From Ancylobacter vacuolatus (GTDB taxonomy: Bacteria; Pseudomonadota; Alphaproteobacteria; Rhizobiales; Xanthobacteraceae), in assembly GCF_030813595.1 (NCBI RefSeq), contig NZ_JAUSUH010000003.1, positions 62,001 through 126,000 on the forward strand: 64,000 nucleotides of DNA, given 5' to 3'. The notes under the pieces were generated by a model. That model was given only the letters and a program-made list of their open reading frames with translations, did no database searches and was not told the DNA's origin. The first letter of the stretch is position 1; the number at the start of each line of letters is the position of its first letter. The translations under genes and the position numbers were made by a program. Shown here piece by piece: positions 1 to 7,948 of the stretch.

Positions 1-723
1 CGTCGCCTGCCCGCCTGCGCCGCCCTGCTTGCCGCCCTCGTCCTCGCCACCCCCGCCCGCGCCATTGTCGGCGGCTGGCCGGCGGATCCGGCGTTGAAGG
101 CGGAGACGGCGATGATCGTGTCGACGCGCGGCGCCACCTGCACCGGCGTGGTGCTGGCGCCGCAAGTGCTGCTCACCGCCGCCCATTGCGTCGAGCCGGC
201 GGCGGATTATGCGGTGGTGGTGTTCGAGGCGGGCACGCCCCGGCTGATCCCGATCGACCGCAAGGCGGTGCACCCCTCCTTCGACCCAAATTCCTTCGCG
301 ACGCGACGCCCGACGCCGGACCTCGCTCTGGTGCGGCTCAGCGAGGCGCTGCCCGCCGCCTTCCGCCCCGCCGCCCTCACCGCCGAGATGGCGCTGCCGC
401 CAAAGCGCACCGCCTTCACCGTCGCCGGCTATGGCGTGACAAAGGACGGCGACGGCAAGAGCGCCGGCACGCTGCGCACGGTTTCCCTGCCGAGCATCGG
501 CACCACGGGCGGCATCATGGTCCGGCTGTCGGACGGCGCGGCGAAAGGCGCCTGCACCGGCGACAGCGGCGGGCCGGTGCTGATCGAGGGCGTGGTGGCC
601 GGCATCATCGGCTGGTCGACGGCGGCGGGCGGGGCGCGCGGCTGCGGCGGCGTCACCGGCGCCACCCTCATCGGCCCGCAGCGCGCCTGGATCGACGCCA
701 CCCTGCGCGGCATCGGGCGCTGA
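1..723 (+). CDS. Trypsin-like serine protease, 5' end cut by window edge
   Basis: Secreted S1-family endopeptidase. The open frame runs from base 1, so the true start lies outside the window. The visible N-terminus is the hydrophobic end of a signal peptide ending in Ala-Arg-Ala, followed directly by IVGG, the classic activated N-terminus of trypsins. All three catalytic residues are visible: His in TAAHC, Asp in DLAL and Ser in GDSGGP. A Cys pairs with the active-site His loop, and the body is short (about 220 residues), typical of bacterial periplasmic trypsin-like proteins. An internal ATG at 94 would remove IVGG and is not the real start. The substrate is unknown. Confidence 0.9.
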   Translation, partial: RRLPACAALLAALVLATPARAIVGGWPADPALKAETAMIVSTRGATCTGVVLAPQVLLTAAHCVEPAADYAVVVFEAGTPRLIPIDRKAVHPSFDPNSFATRRPTPDLALVRLSEALPAAFRPAALTAEMALPPKRTAFTVAGYGVTKDGDGKSAGTLRTVSLPSIGTTGGIMVRLSDGAAKGACTGDSGGPVLIEGVVAGIIGWSTAAGGARGCGGVTGATLIGPQRAWIDATLRGIGR

Positions 724-823
724 GCGATTTGGAGCGAAGTGGATACCGGTTCGCGTCAAGAAAACGCGTAGATTCAAGGAGCCAGAGCATTTCGCCGATC
801 CATTGAATCGGGGAAATGCTCTA
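724..823. repeat. RIME-like palindromic intergenic repeat, copy 1
   Basis: This stretch directly after the protease stop contains GAAGTGGATACCGGTTCGCG, then AAGAAAACGCG, and then a long near-perfect inverted repeat built on AGAGCATTTC and GAAATGCTCT around CCGAT/ATCGG. The first part recurs in inverted orientation at 44139-44199. Mosaic intergenic elements of this kind (RIME) are known in Rhizobiales. The second palindrome could also end transcription by forming a hairpin. Confidence 0.6.
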
Positions 824-837
824 GCGGCAGCGACGCC

Positions 838-1161
838 TTAGCGCAGGAACGGCCTCACCTTGCGCTCGAGCAGCTGCACCAGCGCCGGGTCCATGAAGGC
901 GAAGCGGTCCGGTATGTCGAGGCACACCAGACGCTTGTCCTTAAGTGCGGTGCGATAGCGCGCCTGCAGCTTTTCCCGCTGCGCCTTCTCCATCACGAAG
1001 ATGATGTCGGCCCACGCCACGAGTTCGGCCGTCAGTGGCGTGTCGGCATCGCGATTGGTGCCGGCCGACGCGACGTCAAGGCCCTCCCGCCCGGCGAAGA
1101 CCTGCTCGGCGGTCGGGCTGCGCAGCTTATTGCGGCTGCACACGAACAATAGGCGCGTCAA
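838..1161 (-). CDS. Low-molecular-weight tyrosine phosphatase-like protein
   Basis: A 107-residue protein with the P-loop CSRNKLRS near the N-terminus, which fits the C-X5-R-S phosphatase signature, and the later segment DIIFVMEKAQ typical of this short LMW-PTP branch. The frame is open to 1242, but I choose a TTG start at 1161: it gives the usual family length, begins just before the LLFVCSRN strand, and has GGAG six bases upstream. Compared with full LMW phosphatases it lacks a recognisable DPY acid loop (DIPD is seen instead), so catalytic activity is uncertain. It has no operon partner. The 290 bases towards 1452 hold no other gene that I can support. Confidence 0.75.
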   Translation of the reverse strand: MTRLLFVCSRNKLRSPTAEQVFAGREGLDVASAGTNRDADTPLTAELVAWADIIFVMEKAQREKLQARYRTALKDKRLVCLDIPDRFAFMDPALVQLLERKVRPFLR

Positions 1162-1452
1162 AGGCGGCTCCGCAGTTGGTTCCGCACTGTGGCGGCCCCG
1201 GGCCGAGCGTGCAATCGTCCCGGGCCCGGTCGCCGGCGCCACTTAAAGCGCGCGCGATATTATCGATAGCGTTTTGCTCCTAGGCGCTGGAATTGACTTT
1301 CGCCAGAGGGTGAACACGCAGATGTTATTGCGTCAGCGCAAACTGCCGAGCGCCGAAACACAAGTGGCGATGCGCCGGTGCCGAGACTAGCTTCTCCCCA
1401 TGAAACGGCGCGGCCGACACGGGCCGCCCATCCACACTTCGGAGAGACCAAA

Positions 1453-1677
1453 ATGAACAAGCTCATCCTCGCCGCCGTCGCTCTCGCCACGCTCGGTTCG
1501 GTTGGCGCCCAGGCCGCCGGTCGCGACGCCACGGTTTATACCCGCGCCGTTGCCCCGCAGGCCCAGCCCGCCCAGCCGAATGTGGTCGAAGGCCGCAACG
1601 CCACCGTCTCGGTGCCGACCGTCTCCGACGCCTACATCAACCAGGCTGTCGAGGCGAACGCCCGCTCGACCCGCTGA
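1453..1677 (+). CDS. Small secreted protein, tandem paralogue 1
   Basis: A 74-residue protein of unknown function. Residues 1-21 form a signal peptide ending AQA; the mature part is about 53 residues with no cysteine and a Pro/Gln/Val-rich middle. The ATG at 1453 is preceded by GGAGAG; longer frames starting upstream are rejected because they place residues before the signal peptide. The next gene is an almost identical copy. The pair resembles small Rhizobiales secreted proteins with no assigned role, and I assign none. Confidence 0.75.
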   Translation: MNKLILAAVALATLGSVGAQAAGRDATVYTRAVAPQAQPAQPNVVEGRNATVSVPTVSDAYINQAVEANARSTR

Positions 1678-1747
1678 TCCCGTCTCTTCCCCTCGGGCCG
1701 GCGCCCCCATGCGAGCGTGCGCCGGCCGCTTTCCAAGGAGTTTCACC

Positions 1748-1972
1748 ATGAACAAGATCCTCATCGCCGCCGTCGCTCTCGCCACGCTCGGTTCGGTTGG
1801 CGCCCAGGCCGCCGGCCGCGACGCCACGGTCTACACCCGCGCCGTCGCCCCGCAGGCCCAGCCCGCGCAGCCGAATGTGGTCGAAGGTCGCAACGCCGCT
1901 GTCACGCTGCCGACCGTCTCCGACGCCTATATCAACCAGGCCGTCGAGGCGAACGCCCGCTCGACCCGCTGA
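1748..1972 (+). CDS. Small secreted protein, tandem paralogue 2
   Basis: A 74-residue near-copy of the preceding gene, differing at only a handful of residues (for instance MNKIL for MNKLI and NAAVTLPT for NATVSVPT). The signal peptide and the C-terminal SDAYINQAVEANARSTR are the same. AAGGAG lies eight bases before the ATG. The 70 bases between the copies are unlike each other, while the coding parts are nearly identical at DNA level, which points to a recent tandem duplication or gene conversion. A strong terminator follows, so the two are probably one transcript. Confidence 0.75.
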   Translation: MNKILIAAVALATLGSVGAQAAGRDATVYTRAVAPQAQPAQPNVVEGRNAAVTLPTVSDAYINQAVEANARSTR

Positions 1973-2041
1973 GCGGATCGCGCGGTCCTTGCCGGACCGG
2001 ACGTCGCGTTACCACACTTCCCGAGACTGACCGTCTCCCTT

Positions 2042-2071
2042 GGGGCGCCCCTCACCGGGCGCCCCTTTTTT
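2042..2071 (+). terminator. Intrinsic terminator of the tandem secreted-protein genes
   Basis: A perfect nine-base-pair stem GGGGCGCCC / GGGCGCCCC with loop CTCACC, followed by six T. The T run is only on the plus strand, so it ends the 1453-1972 transcript and not the convergent capsid transcript. Confidence 0.85.
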
Positions 2072-2083
2072 GTGCCCGACCGC

Positions 2084-3349
2084 TCAGGCGGCGAATTTCA
2101 GCAGCTTGATGGCGTCGAAATCCTTCACCCCGCCGCCAACCCGCTTGGTGGTGTAGAACAGCACATAGGGCTTGGCGGAATAGGGGTCGCGCAGCACCCG
2201 CACCCCGGCGCGGTCGACCACGAGATAGCCCCGGCGGAAATCGCCGAAGGCGATGGAGAGGCTGCCCGCGCCGATGCCCGGCATCTCCTCCGCCTCGTGG
2301 ACGGGAAAGCCCATCAGGCTGGGCGGCGCGCCCGGGCCGGTGGGCGGGGCCCACAGATACTGGCCGTTCTCGTCCTTCAGCTTGCGCACCGCGCCTTGCG
2401 TGCGTCGGCTCATCAGGAAGGAGCCGTTCTGCCGGTAGCCGGCCTTCACCGCATAGACGAGGTCGAGCAGCGGGTCGGACGGGCTGGCGGCGGGAAAGTC
2501 GCCGGCGGCGCCGGTGGCGAGGAAGCCGAGCTTGCCCCAGGCCCACGCATTCTCCGCCACCGTGTCATAGGCGAGAAAACCCTTCGGCTTGCCCACCCCG
2601 TCGCCGGTCACAAAAGCCGTGCCCTCCTGGCTCGCGAAGGCGGCTTCCACCTCGATGGCGAGCCACTCGTCGATATTGACCGCCGAATCGTCCAGCAGGG
2701 TCTGCGTCGCCGCCGGCATGGCGTAGAGCTCCATCGCCGGGAAGGCGATCTCGTCCAGCACCGGGCTGGCGGTCTGGGCGCGGGCGCCGGTCTCGGCCAC
2801 CCAACCCACCGCCGGGCCGGAGGTCATGAACGGCTTCTTGTAGGTGCCGGCCGAGATCACCCGCACATCGGCAATGGCGCGGATCGGCGAGAGCGCGGCG
2901 AGCCGCTTGCCGATCTCGCGCTCGGTCTCGCTCGGCACGGTGTAGCCGCCCTCCGCCCCCACCCCGGCGGAGAGCGCCTTGGCCTCCAGCCGCTTCAGCC
3001 CGGACGCCTCGCCGGTGCGGACATAGGAATCGAACGCCGCCTTGTGCTCGCGCGCCGCGAGGTCGGCCACCGCGTCGCCGCCGCCGCCCAGCGCCGGCCG
3101 GCGGGCTTTCAGCACCAGTTCGTCGATCAGCGCCTTCTGGGTGTCCAGCGCGGCATTGATCCGCGCCACCCTGTCATCGGCGACGACATCGCCGCCGCGC
3201 CGCTCCAGCGCGCCGAGCCGCTGGTCATTGGCGTCCTTGAACGCCTCGAAGGCGCTCATGAACTCCTCGAAGGCGGCCGAGACTTCCGGGCCGGCGGACT
3301 TGCATTCAGGGGCGGACTTGCATTCAGGGGCGGGCATGCTCGGTTCCAT
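2084..3349 (-). CDS. HK97-family major capsid protein (GTA-type head)
   Basis: A 421-residue capsid protein. The N-terminal ~110 residues are charged and helical, like the HK97 delta domain removed by the prohead protease. The mature domain begins around SAGVGAEGGYTVPSE, a hallmark of the GTA/HK97 capsid group, and ends with a beta-rich region (YVLFYTTKRVGGGVKDF). It is the last head gene of the cluster, lying downstream of the protease as in RcGTA (g5). Unlike a complete GTA, no head-tail adaptor gene follows: unrelated plus-strand genes begin 110 bases away. Residues near the N-terminus carry a duplicated PECKSA, encoded by an 18-bp tandem repeat near 3298-3333. Confidence 0.9.
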   Translation of the reverse strand: MEPSMPAPECKSAPECKSAGPEVSAAFEEFMSAFEAFKDANDQRLGALERRGGDVVADDRVARINAALDTQKALIDELVLKARRPALGGGGDAVADLAAREHKAAFDSYVRTGEASGLKRLEAKALSAGVGAEGGYTVPSETEREIGKRLAALSPIRAIADVRVISAGTYKKPFMTSGPAVGWVAETGARAQTASPVLDEIAFPAMELYAMPAATQTLLDDSAVNIDEWLAIEVEAAFASQEGTAFVTGDGVGKPKGFLAYDTVAENAWAWGKLGFLATGAAGDFPAASPSDPLLDLVYAVKAGYRQNGSFLMSRRTQGAVRKLKDENGQYLWAPPTGPGAPPSLMGFPVHEAEEMPGIGAGSLSIAFGDFRRGYLVVDRAGVRVLRDPYSAKPYVLFYTTKRVGGGVKDFDAIKLLKFAA

Positions 3350-3378
3350 GTGGCTGATGTCCTGTTCAAAAGGAGCGT

Positions 3379-3469
3379 CGTCATCCCGGCCGCAGGCGCA
3401 GCCGGAGAGCCGGGATCGTGAGACGGGTTGGCGATCCCGGATCGGTGCTGCGGACCGTCCGGGATGACG
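3379..3469. repeat. Palindromic repeat family A, copy 1
   Basis: The unit begins CGTCATCCCGGCCG and ends CCGGGATGACG, with internal GCCGGGATCG and GATCCCGGATCG arms, so that it can fold into a branched hairpin. Related copies are at 4822-4927, 35799-35893 and, as a half copy, 57912-57949. It lies in the 453-base space between capsid and protease genes (3350-3802), which holds only repeats. Confidence 0.75.
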
Positions 3470-3677
3470 GAGGGGGAAAGCGGGGCAGCCGCCGCCACAC
3501 CCGTGCCCCGGACAAGCCGCACTAGGCGCGCGGCGTCGTGGGGCCGGGACATGGACGCTCCCCCTTCCTCATCCCCGGGCTTGACCAGGGGACACAGTCT
3601 TTCCGGCAGCTCCCGGCCACAAGTCTGGGTGGCCGGGTCAGGCCCGGTCCTGAGGGGAGACATCCTGCGCGCAAAAC

Positions 3678-3784
3678 CATCCTTCGAGGCGCGCTTTACT
3701 CGCACCTCGGGATGACGGTGCTCAGGGTTTAAAACCGCGTCATGCTGAGGTGCCGGCGCAACGCGCCGGCCTCGAAGCACGCAG
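3678..3784. repeat. Palindromic repeat family B, composite copy 1
   Basis: Two adjoining parts. The first runs from CATCCTTCGAGGCGCGC to CACCTCGGGATGACGG. The second begins CGTCATGCTGAGGTGCCGG, has a GGCGCAACGCGCC stem, and ends CTCGAAGCACGCAG. The same pair of parts is found at 5093-5232 and 6462-6566, always between genes of the head module. Confidence 0.7.
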
Positions 3785-3802
3785 CCCCTAACGGCCGGCC
3801 CC

Positions 3803-4390
3803 TCACGCCATCACCGGCCGCAGCCCCGGCAAAGCGCGCAGGCGGCGGGCGCCGCGACGGATGGCGCCCGCCAGCGTGTCGCCGGCCCGCTTCACCGAGG
3901 CGATGCGGGCATCCGGCTGCATCGGGAAGGTGACGATCGAGACTTCCCACAGATCGATATGGGAGAGCCGCCGCACCCGCGAGCGCGGGTCGGTGCGGCC
4001 CTCCACCGTGCGGAAGCCGATCGAGAGCCCGTCAATCGCGCCGGCGCGCATCAGCGCCAGCACCTCGCGGGCGCGGGCGACATCCAGCGTCAGCTGGCCC
4101 TTCACAAAGAGCCCGACCGAATCCTCGGTGAGGCTCGTCCAGAAGCCGATCGGCTCGGCCGGGTCGTGCTGGAACAGCATCCGCACCCCGCCCACGCCCC
4201 GCTCGGCCAGCGAGCGGGAAAACGCGCCGGGCAGGATCAGGTCGCGGCCGAGATCGACCCGGCCGAACAGCGCCGCATGGCCCTCGAAGCTCCCATCGGG
4301 GGCGATGCTGGCCAGCGCGCCCAATTGCGCCTTGGTCTGCAGCGGTGGCGCGCCGCGCTGGGCCGGGGAATGGACAAAGAAGCCGCTCAT
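3803..4390 (-). CDS. HK97-family prohead protease (GTA-type)
   Basis: A 195-residue serine protease that matures the capsid shell. The catalytic His is in FQHDPAEPIG, the Ser in DGLSIGFR and the acidic residue in the strand LWEVSIVTFP, in the order expected for peptidase family U35. The strand EVSIVTFPMQPDARI is the best-conserved family motif. The ATG at 4390 overlaps the stop of the upstream small gene (ATGA), which fixes the start and shows translational coupling. It is equivalent to RcGTA g4. Confidence 0.9.
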   Translation of the reverse strand: MSGFFVHSPAQRGAPPLQTKAQLGALASIAPDGSFEGHAALFGRVDLGRDLILPGAFSRSLAERGVGGVRMLFQHDPAEPIGFWTSLTEDSVGLFVKGQLTLDVARAREVLALMRAGAIDGLSIGFRTVEGRTDPRSRVRRLSHIDLWEVSIVTFPMQPDARIASVKRAGDTLAGAIRRGARRLRALPGLRPVMA

Positions 4391-4584
4391 GCCCCCTCCC
4401 CTTTTCCCGCGTCGGCCACCCCCGCCCGGCGGGTGGCGGCGGCGCGCTCCAGCTTTGAGAGCGTGCGGCCGAACTGGCGAAACACCTGCGGCGCCTGCCC
4501 GGCCCGGTCGGGTGCCGGCAGGCGGGCGGCGAGCGCGTTGAAGCGGCCGGGCAGGAAGGCCCGGATGCGCGGGGTCGAACTCAT
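4387..4584 (-). CDS. Small head-module protein of unknown function
   Basis: A 65-residue basic protein. Both ends are four-base ATGA overlaps, with the upstream 62-residue gene (4581-4584) and the downstream protease (4387-4390), so it is almost certainly translated. The C-terminal half (FRQFGRTLSKLERAAATRR) could be a short amphipathic helix. No family was recognised. It may be a scaffold or protease accessory, but this is only a guess from position. Confidence 0.65.
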   Translation of the reverse strand: MSSTPRIRAFLPGRFNALAARLPAPDRAGQAPQVFRQFGRTLSKLERAAATRRAGVADAGKGEGA

Positions 4585-4769
4585 GTCTCGTCTCCGAACA
4601 GGGCGTTGAAGCGCGCGATCTCGCGCACGAAATCGTCGAAGCGGCGGGCCGCGTGCCCCAGCTCGCGCAGCGCGAGCCCGGCCAGCGCCGAGGCGCCAAG
4701 CGCCCACATCAGCAGCGCGAGATGGGCGATGTCGGCCTTGTCAGCGAAGGCGGTGATGAGCGGCTGCAT
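4581..4769 (-). CDS. Small membrane-helix protein, position of GTA g3.5
   Basis: A 62-residue protein with one likely transmembrane helix (HLALLMWALGASALAGLAL) followed by a charged tail. GAGGAG lies upstream of the ATG at 4769; a longer frame to 4808 adds 13 residues without a ribosome site. The stop overlaps the next start. In RcGTA a small gene, g3.5, lies between portal and protease, and this gene has that position. The function is unknown. Confidence 0.65.
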   Translation of the reverse strand: MQPLITAFADKADIAHLALLMWALGASALAGLALRELGHAARRFDDFVREIARFNALFGDET

Positions 4770-4821
4770 GGGCGGGCTCCTCGTTACGTTTGCGCCCCTC
4801 GCGGTCATGCGGCCCGAGGGT

Positions 4822-4927
4822 CGTCATCCCGGCCGAAGCGAAGCGCAGAGCCGGGATCGCGCACCAAAACCGGCGCGCCCGGCGGCACCCGATCCCGGAT
4901 CGCCGCGACGCGGCGTCCGGGATGACG
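4822..4927. repeat. Palindromic repeat family A, copy 2
   Basis: The copy starts CGTCATCCCGGCCGAAGCG and ends CGTCCGGGATGACG. Its first 40 bases match the copy at 35799-35893 almost base for base. It sits in the 466-base space between the small membrane gene and the portal gene (4770-5235), which otherwise holds degenerate repeat sequence (4930-5090) and a family B element. Confidence 0.75.
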
Positions 4928-5092
4928 GGCGGTGGCGACCCGATGGAGCCTCTTCCCCGGACACGCCGCGCGCGGCGTGGCGCCGATCCGGGGCCCAGGG
5001 GAAAACTCTTCGGCCGAAACCCTTCTCCGGGGTCCCGGCGCGACGTTCCGCCTGCGGCATCACGGGGCCGGGAGACGGGCGCTCCCGACCGA

Positions 5093-5232
5093 CCATCCTT
5101 CGAGGCTCGCTTCGCTCGCTCCTCAGGATGACGTTGCATCAGGAACGCCAAACAACGCCCGGCGCCTCAGGAGCGGCCAACAACGCCCGTCATGCAAAGG
5201 TGCCGGCCATCGGCCGGCATTGGGGCACGCAG
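5093..5232. repeat. Palindromic repeat family B, composite copy 2
   Basis: Part one (5093-5133) runs CCATCCTTCGAGGCTCGC to CTCAGGATGACG and is a near-perfect palindrome. Part two (5188-5232) starts CGTCATGCAAAGGTGCCGG and ends GGCACGCAG with a GGCCATCGGCC stem. It ends four bases before the portal stop codon, so it would form part of the portal mRNA 3' end. Confidence 0.7.
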
Positions 5233-5235
5233 GGG

Positions 5236-6396
5236 CTACCCCCGTACCCCATAGCCCACCGCCTGGCGCTTTTCGTCCTCGGTGAGGAAAGTGGCCTCGT
5301 TCACCCGGCGCCACAGCGCCTCGCGCTCGCCATGCAGCACCTCGATGGCATCGAGGTCGGGCTCCAGCACCAGCCGGCCCGGCCCATAGGCGGGGCCGAG
5401 CCAGAGGCTGAGCTCGTGCAGCAGCCGGCGCCCGAGCGGCAGAATGGTCTGGCGCCACAGCACGCGGCTCGCTTCGGCGTAATTGGCATAGGTGGCGTCG
5501 CCGGGAATGCCGAGCAGCATCGGCGGCACGCCGAAGGCCAGGGCGATCTCGCGCGCGGCGGCGTTCTTCGCCTCGAGGAAATCCATGTCGTGCGGGGTGA
5601 GCGAGAGCGGGCGCCAGTCCAGCCCACCCTCCAGCAGCAGCGGCCGCCCGGCATTGGCGCTGCCGGAGAAATTGGCCTCCAGCTCCTCCTTCAGCCGGTC
5701 GAACTGCTCGTCGGAGAGGTTGCCCGCCCCGCCATAGATCAGCGCGCCGGAGGGGCGCGCGGCATTGTCGAGCAGCGCCTTGTTCCAGGCGCCGGCGGCG
5801 TTGTGCAAATCGAGCGCCATCTGCGCCGCCTCCAGCGGCGGGGCGCCGTAATGGTCGTCGAGCGGGTTGAACAGCGCCACGTGCAGGATCGGCGGCGGCG
5901 CGCCTTCCTGCACGAAGCGCACCGAACGCCCGCCCGCCGTGTATTCATAGGCCTGCGCCCAGCCATCCGCACCGGCCACCACGCGCATGCGGTCCGGGCG
6001 CAGCACATGCAGTTCGCGCGGCGCGGCGCCGAGGCTCACCGCCTCGACATAGGCATTGCCTGATAGCAGCAGATGCGCCGCCAGCGCCTCCATGAATTCG
6101 GGCCCGGAAAGGCGCGCATTCGGCTGCGCCAAGAGGTCGAGCAGCGGATGGGCGGCGTTCTCCCGCCCGTCCTCGCTCAGCAGCGGGACGAGCTCGCCCA
6201 CGCCCTGCGCGATCATCCGCACGCAGCGATAGGCGATGGCGTTGCGCTGATAGCCCTCGCGGGCCAGCGCGCCATAATCGCGCGGCGTCCATTGCGGCCG
6301 CGCGCCCCCCAGCAGCGCCACCAGCGCCTGGGTGCGCGAGGCCTTGGCCTCGGGCGGCGCCGCGCGGCGGCGGAGGGAAAAGGGAAAGAGCGTCAT
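5236..6396 (-). CDS. HK97-family phage portal protein (GTA-type)
   Basis: A 386-residue portal subunit, forming the ring through which DNA enters the head. Typical features are an N-terminal region rich in basic residues, NAIAYRCVRMIAQGVGELPL-like core helices, GNAYVEAV, the HVALFNPLDDHYGAPPLEAA segment and the late FGVPPMLLGIPGDATYANY motif shared by the HK97/GTA portal family. Start chosen at ATG 6396, with GGAG eight bases upstream; an in-frame codon at 6429 is less likely. It corresponds to RcGTA g3 and lies between terminase and protease. The gene is intact. Confidence 0.92.
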   Translation of the reverse strand: MTLFPFSLRRRAAPPEAKASRTQALVALLGGARPQWTPRDYGALAREGYQRNAIAYRCVRMIAQGVGELVPLLSEDGRENAAHPLLDLLAQPNARLSGPEFMEALAAHLLLSGNAYVEAVSLGAAPRELHVLRPDRMRVVAGADGWAQAYEYTAGGRSVRFVQEGAPPPILHVALFNPLDDHYGAPPLEAAQMALDLHNAAGAWNKALLDNAARPSGALIYGGAGNLSDEQFDRLKEELEANFSGSANAGRPLLLEGGLDWRPLSLTPHDMDFLEAKNAAAREIALAFGVPPMLLGIPGDATYANYAEASRVLWRQTILPLGRRLLHELSLWLGPAYGPGRLVLEPDLDAIEVLHGEREALWRRVNEATFLTEDEKRQAVGYGVRG

Positions 6397-6461
6397 GAAA
6401 GGGGCTCCGGTCCGTGTAGCCGATGTCATTGCGTCGCGGCAGGCTCACCGCCCTCCACCTC

Positions 6462-6566
6462 CATCCTTCGAGGCGCGCTCCGCGCGCACCTCAGGATGAC
6501 GGCGCTTCCGATCCAGATCCTCGTCGTGCTGAGGTGCCGGCCACTGGCCGGCTATGAGGCACGCAG
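6462..6566. repeat. Palindromic repeat family B, composite copy 3
   Basis: Part one (6462-6502) is CATCCTTCGAGGCGCGC to CACCTCAGGATGACGG. Part two (6522-6566) starts CGTCGTGCTGAGGTGCCGG, has GGCCACTGGCC, and ends GGCACGCAGGC. It fills most of the 178-base space between portal and terminase, where a compact operon would normally have almost no spacer. Confidence 0.7.
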
Positions 6567-6574
6567 GCCCGCCC

Positions 6575-7948
6575 TCACACCCGCCGCACCCGCGGCGCCG
6601 TGGCGCGCGGGCCGAGCGCCAGCGCGGTGATCGCCCAGACCAGCGCGTCGAGCCGGTCGGGCGAGCGGCCATTGGAAAGGCCGTCCGGGCCGAAATCACA
6701 CATCTCGTCCTCCAGCGCCGGGAACGGGCCGACATGGCGCACCCTTCCCTGCTCGTAGAGCGCGGCCACCGGCTCGGCGCGCAGCCATTTTCCGCGCGTC
6801 GCCCGCACCTCGGCGACCGGGACAGCGGGGTCGATGCCGGCGAGGATGGTCCTCACCATCTCCCCGCCCTGGTTCACCTCCACCACCACCCGGTCGGCCT
6901 CCAGCTTCTGGAACAGGCCGATGGCGCGGGCGCCCCAGCCATTGGGGCTAAGGCCCTGCGCGCTCGCATCCGCCAGCACATGGACGATCCCGGCCGCGTC
7001 GATCCCGGCGGCGAGAATGCCGCAGGCATCGGCGCGCCTGGTTGACGACGCCGGCGGGTCGACCGCGACCACGATGCGCTCCATCTGGCCGGCCAGCTCC
7101 GGGCTCGGCGCCACCCGCGCCGCTTCCAGCCCGGCACGGTTCCACAGCGCGTCGGCGCGGTCCTCGATCAGTTCGCCCTCCAGCTCCTGCCGCCCGAGCC
7201 GCGTGCCGGCATAGCGGCCAACCACGGTGTCGAGGAAGCTCGGCGCCAGATGCGCCGCGTTCTCCGCCGTCCCCATCCGCGTCACCGCCGTGCGGGGATC
7301 GGTGAGCAGCGCCCGGATCAGCGCGGTCGGGCGCGGCGTGGTCGTCACCATCTGGCGCGGCCGTTCGCCGAGCCGCAGGCCGAACTGCAGCATGTCGAAG
7401 GCGGCCTGGGCGTAGCGCCATTTGGCGAGTTCATCGCACCAGGCGGCGTCGAATTGCGGGCCGCGCAAACTCTCGGGGTCGTCGGCGGAAAAGCCCTGCG
7501 CCACCGCGCCATTCGGCCAGACGAGGCGGCGCCGCGTCGGCTCCCAGAGGGGGCGCTCATGGTGGGGGTGGATGGCGAGCAGGCCGGAGACCCCCTCCAC
7601 CATCACCTCGCGCACATCACCGAGGCTTTCCGCCACCAGCGCGAGCCGCCCCGCCTTCGGCCCGGCACGGCCATGAATGAGCGCGCGCACCCATTCGGCG
7701 CCCGCCCGCGTCTTGCCCGCCCCGCGCCCGCCCAGCATCAGCCAGGTGAGCCAGTCGCCGCCGCCCTGCGCGAGGGCGGGCGGTTGCTGGCCGGGACGGC
7801 CGATCAGCGGCCAGTGATGGCGCAGCCAGTCGAGCGTGGGCGCGTCGAGCGCGGCCAGCGCCTCAGGCAGTTTCCCCGCCCGCCAGCATGCGCTCAAGCG
7901 TGCGGCCAAGCTCGCGTCGGAAGGTGTCGGCGTCGCGGCTGGCGTCAT
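6575..7948 (-). CDS. Terminase large subunit, DNA-packaging ATPase/nuclease (GTA-type)
   Basis: A 457-residue packaging motor. The Walker A loop GGRGAGKTRAGAEW is near residues 73-86 and the Walker B-like AAWCDELAKW follows in the middle. A C-terminal RNase H-like nuclease is supported by VVAVDPPAS, VVVEVNQGG and DRLDALVWA, which supply the acidic metal ligands. The ATG at 7948 is preferred over the in-frame 8047 because the extra residues are frame-shadow sequence; it still overlaps the upstream gene by 86 bases. The sequence is of the RcGTA g2 type. Confidence 0.92.
   Translation of the reverse strand: MTPAATPTPSDASLAARLSACWRAGKLPEALAALDAPTLDWLRHHWPLIGRPGQQPPALAQGGGDWLTWLMLGGRGAGKTRAGAEWVRALIHGRAGPKAGRLALVAESLGDVREVMVEGVSGLLAIHPHHERPLWEPTRRRLVWPNGAVAQGFSADDPESLRGPQFDAAWCDELAKWRYAQAAFDMLQFGLRLGERPRQMVTTTPRPTALIRALLTDPRTAVTRMGTAENAAHLAPSFLDTVVGRYAGTRLGRQELEGELIEDRADALWNRAGLEAARVAPSPELAGQMERIVVAVDPPASSTRRADACGILAAGIDAAGIVHVLADASAQGLSPNGWGARAIGLFQKLEADRVVVEVNQGGEMVRTILAGIDPAVPVAEVRATRGKWLRAEPVAALYEQGRVRHVGPFPALEDEMCDFGPDGLSNGRSPDRLDALVWAITALALGPRATAPRVRRV

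Noticed and set aside
2042-2071. Bidirectional terminator also ending the capsid transcript
   Set aside because: The minus strand has no T run after the stem.
4606-6063. 485-codon plus-strand open frame over the portal region
   Set aside because: It is antisense to the portal, which has clear family motifs; composition is that of a high-GC shadow frame with no recognisable domain.
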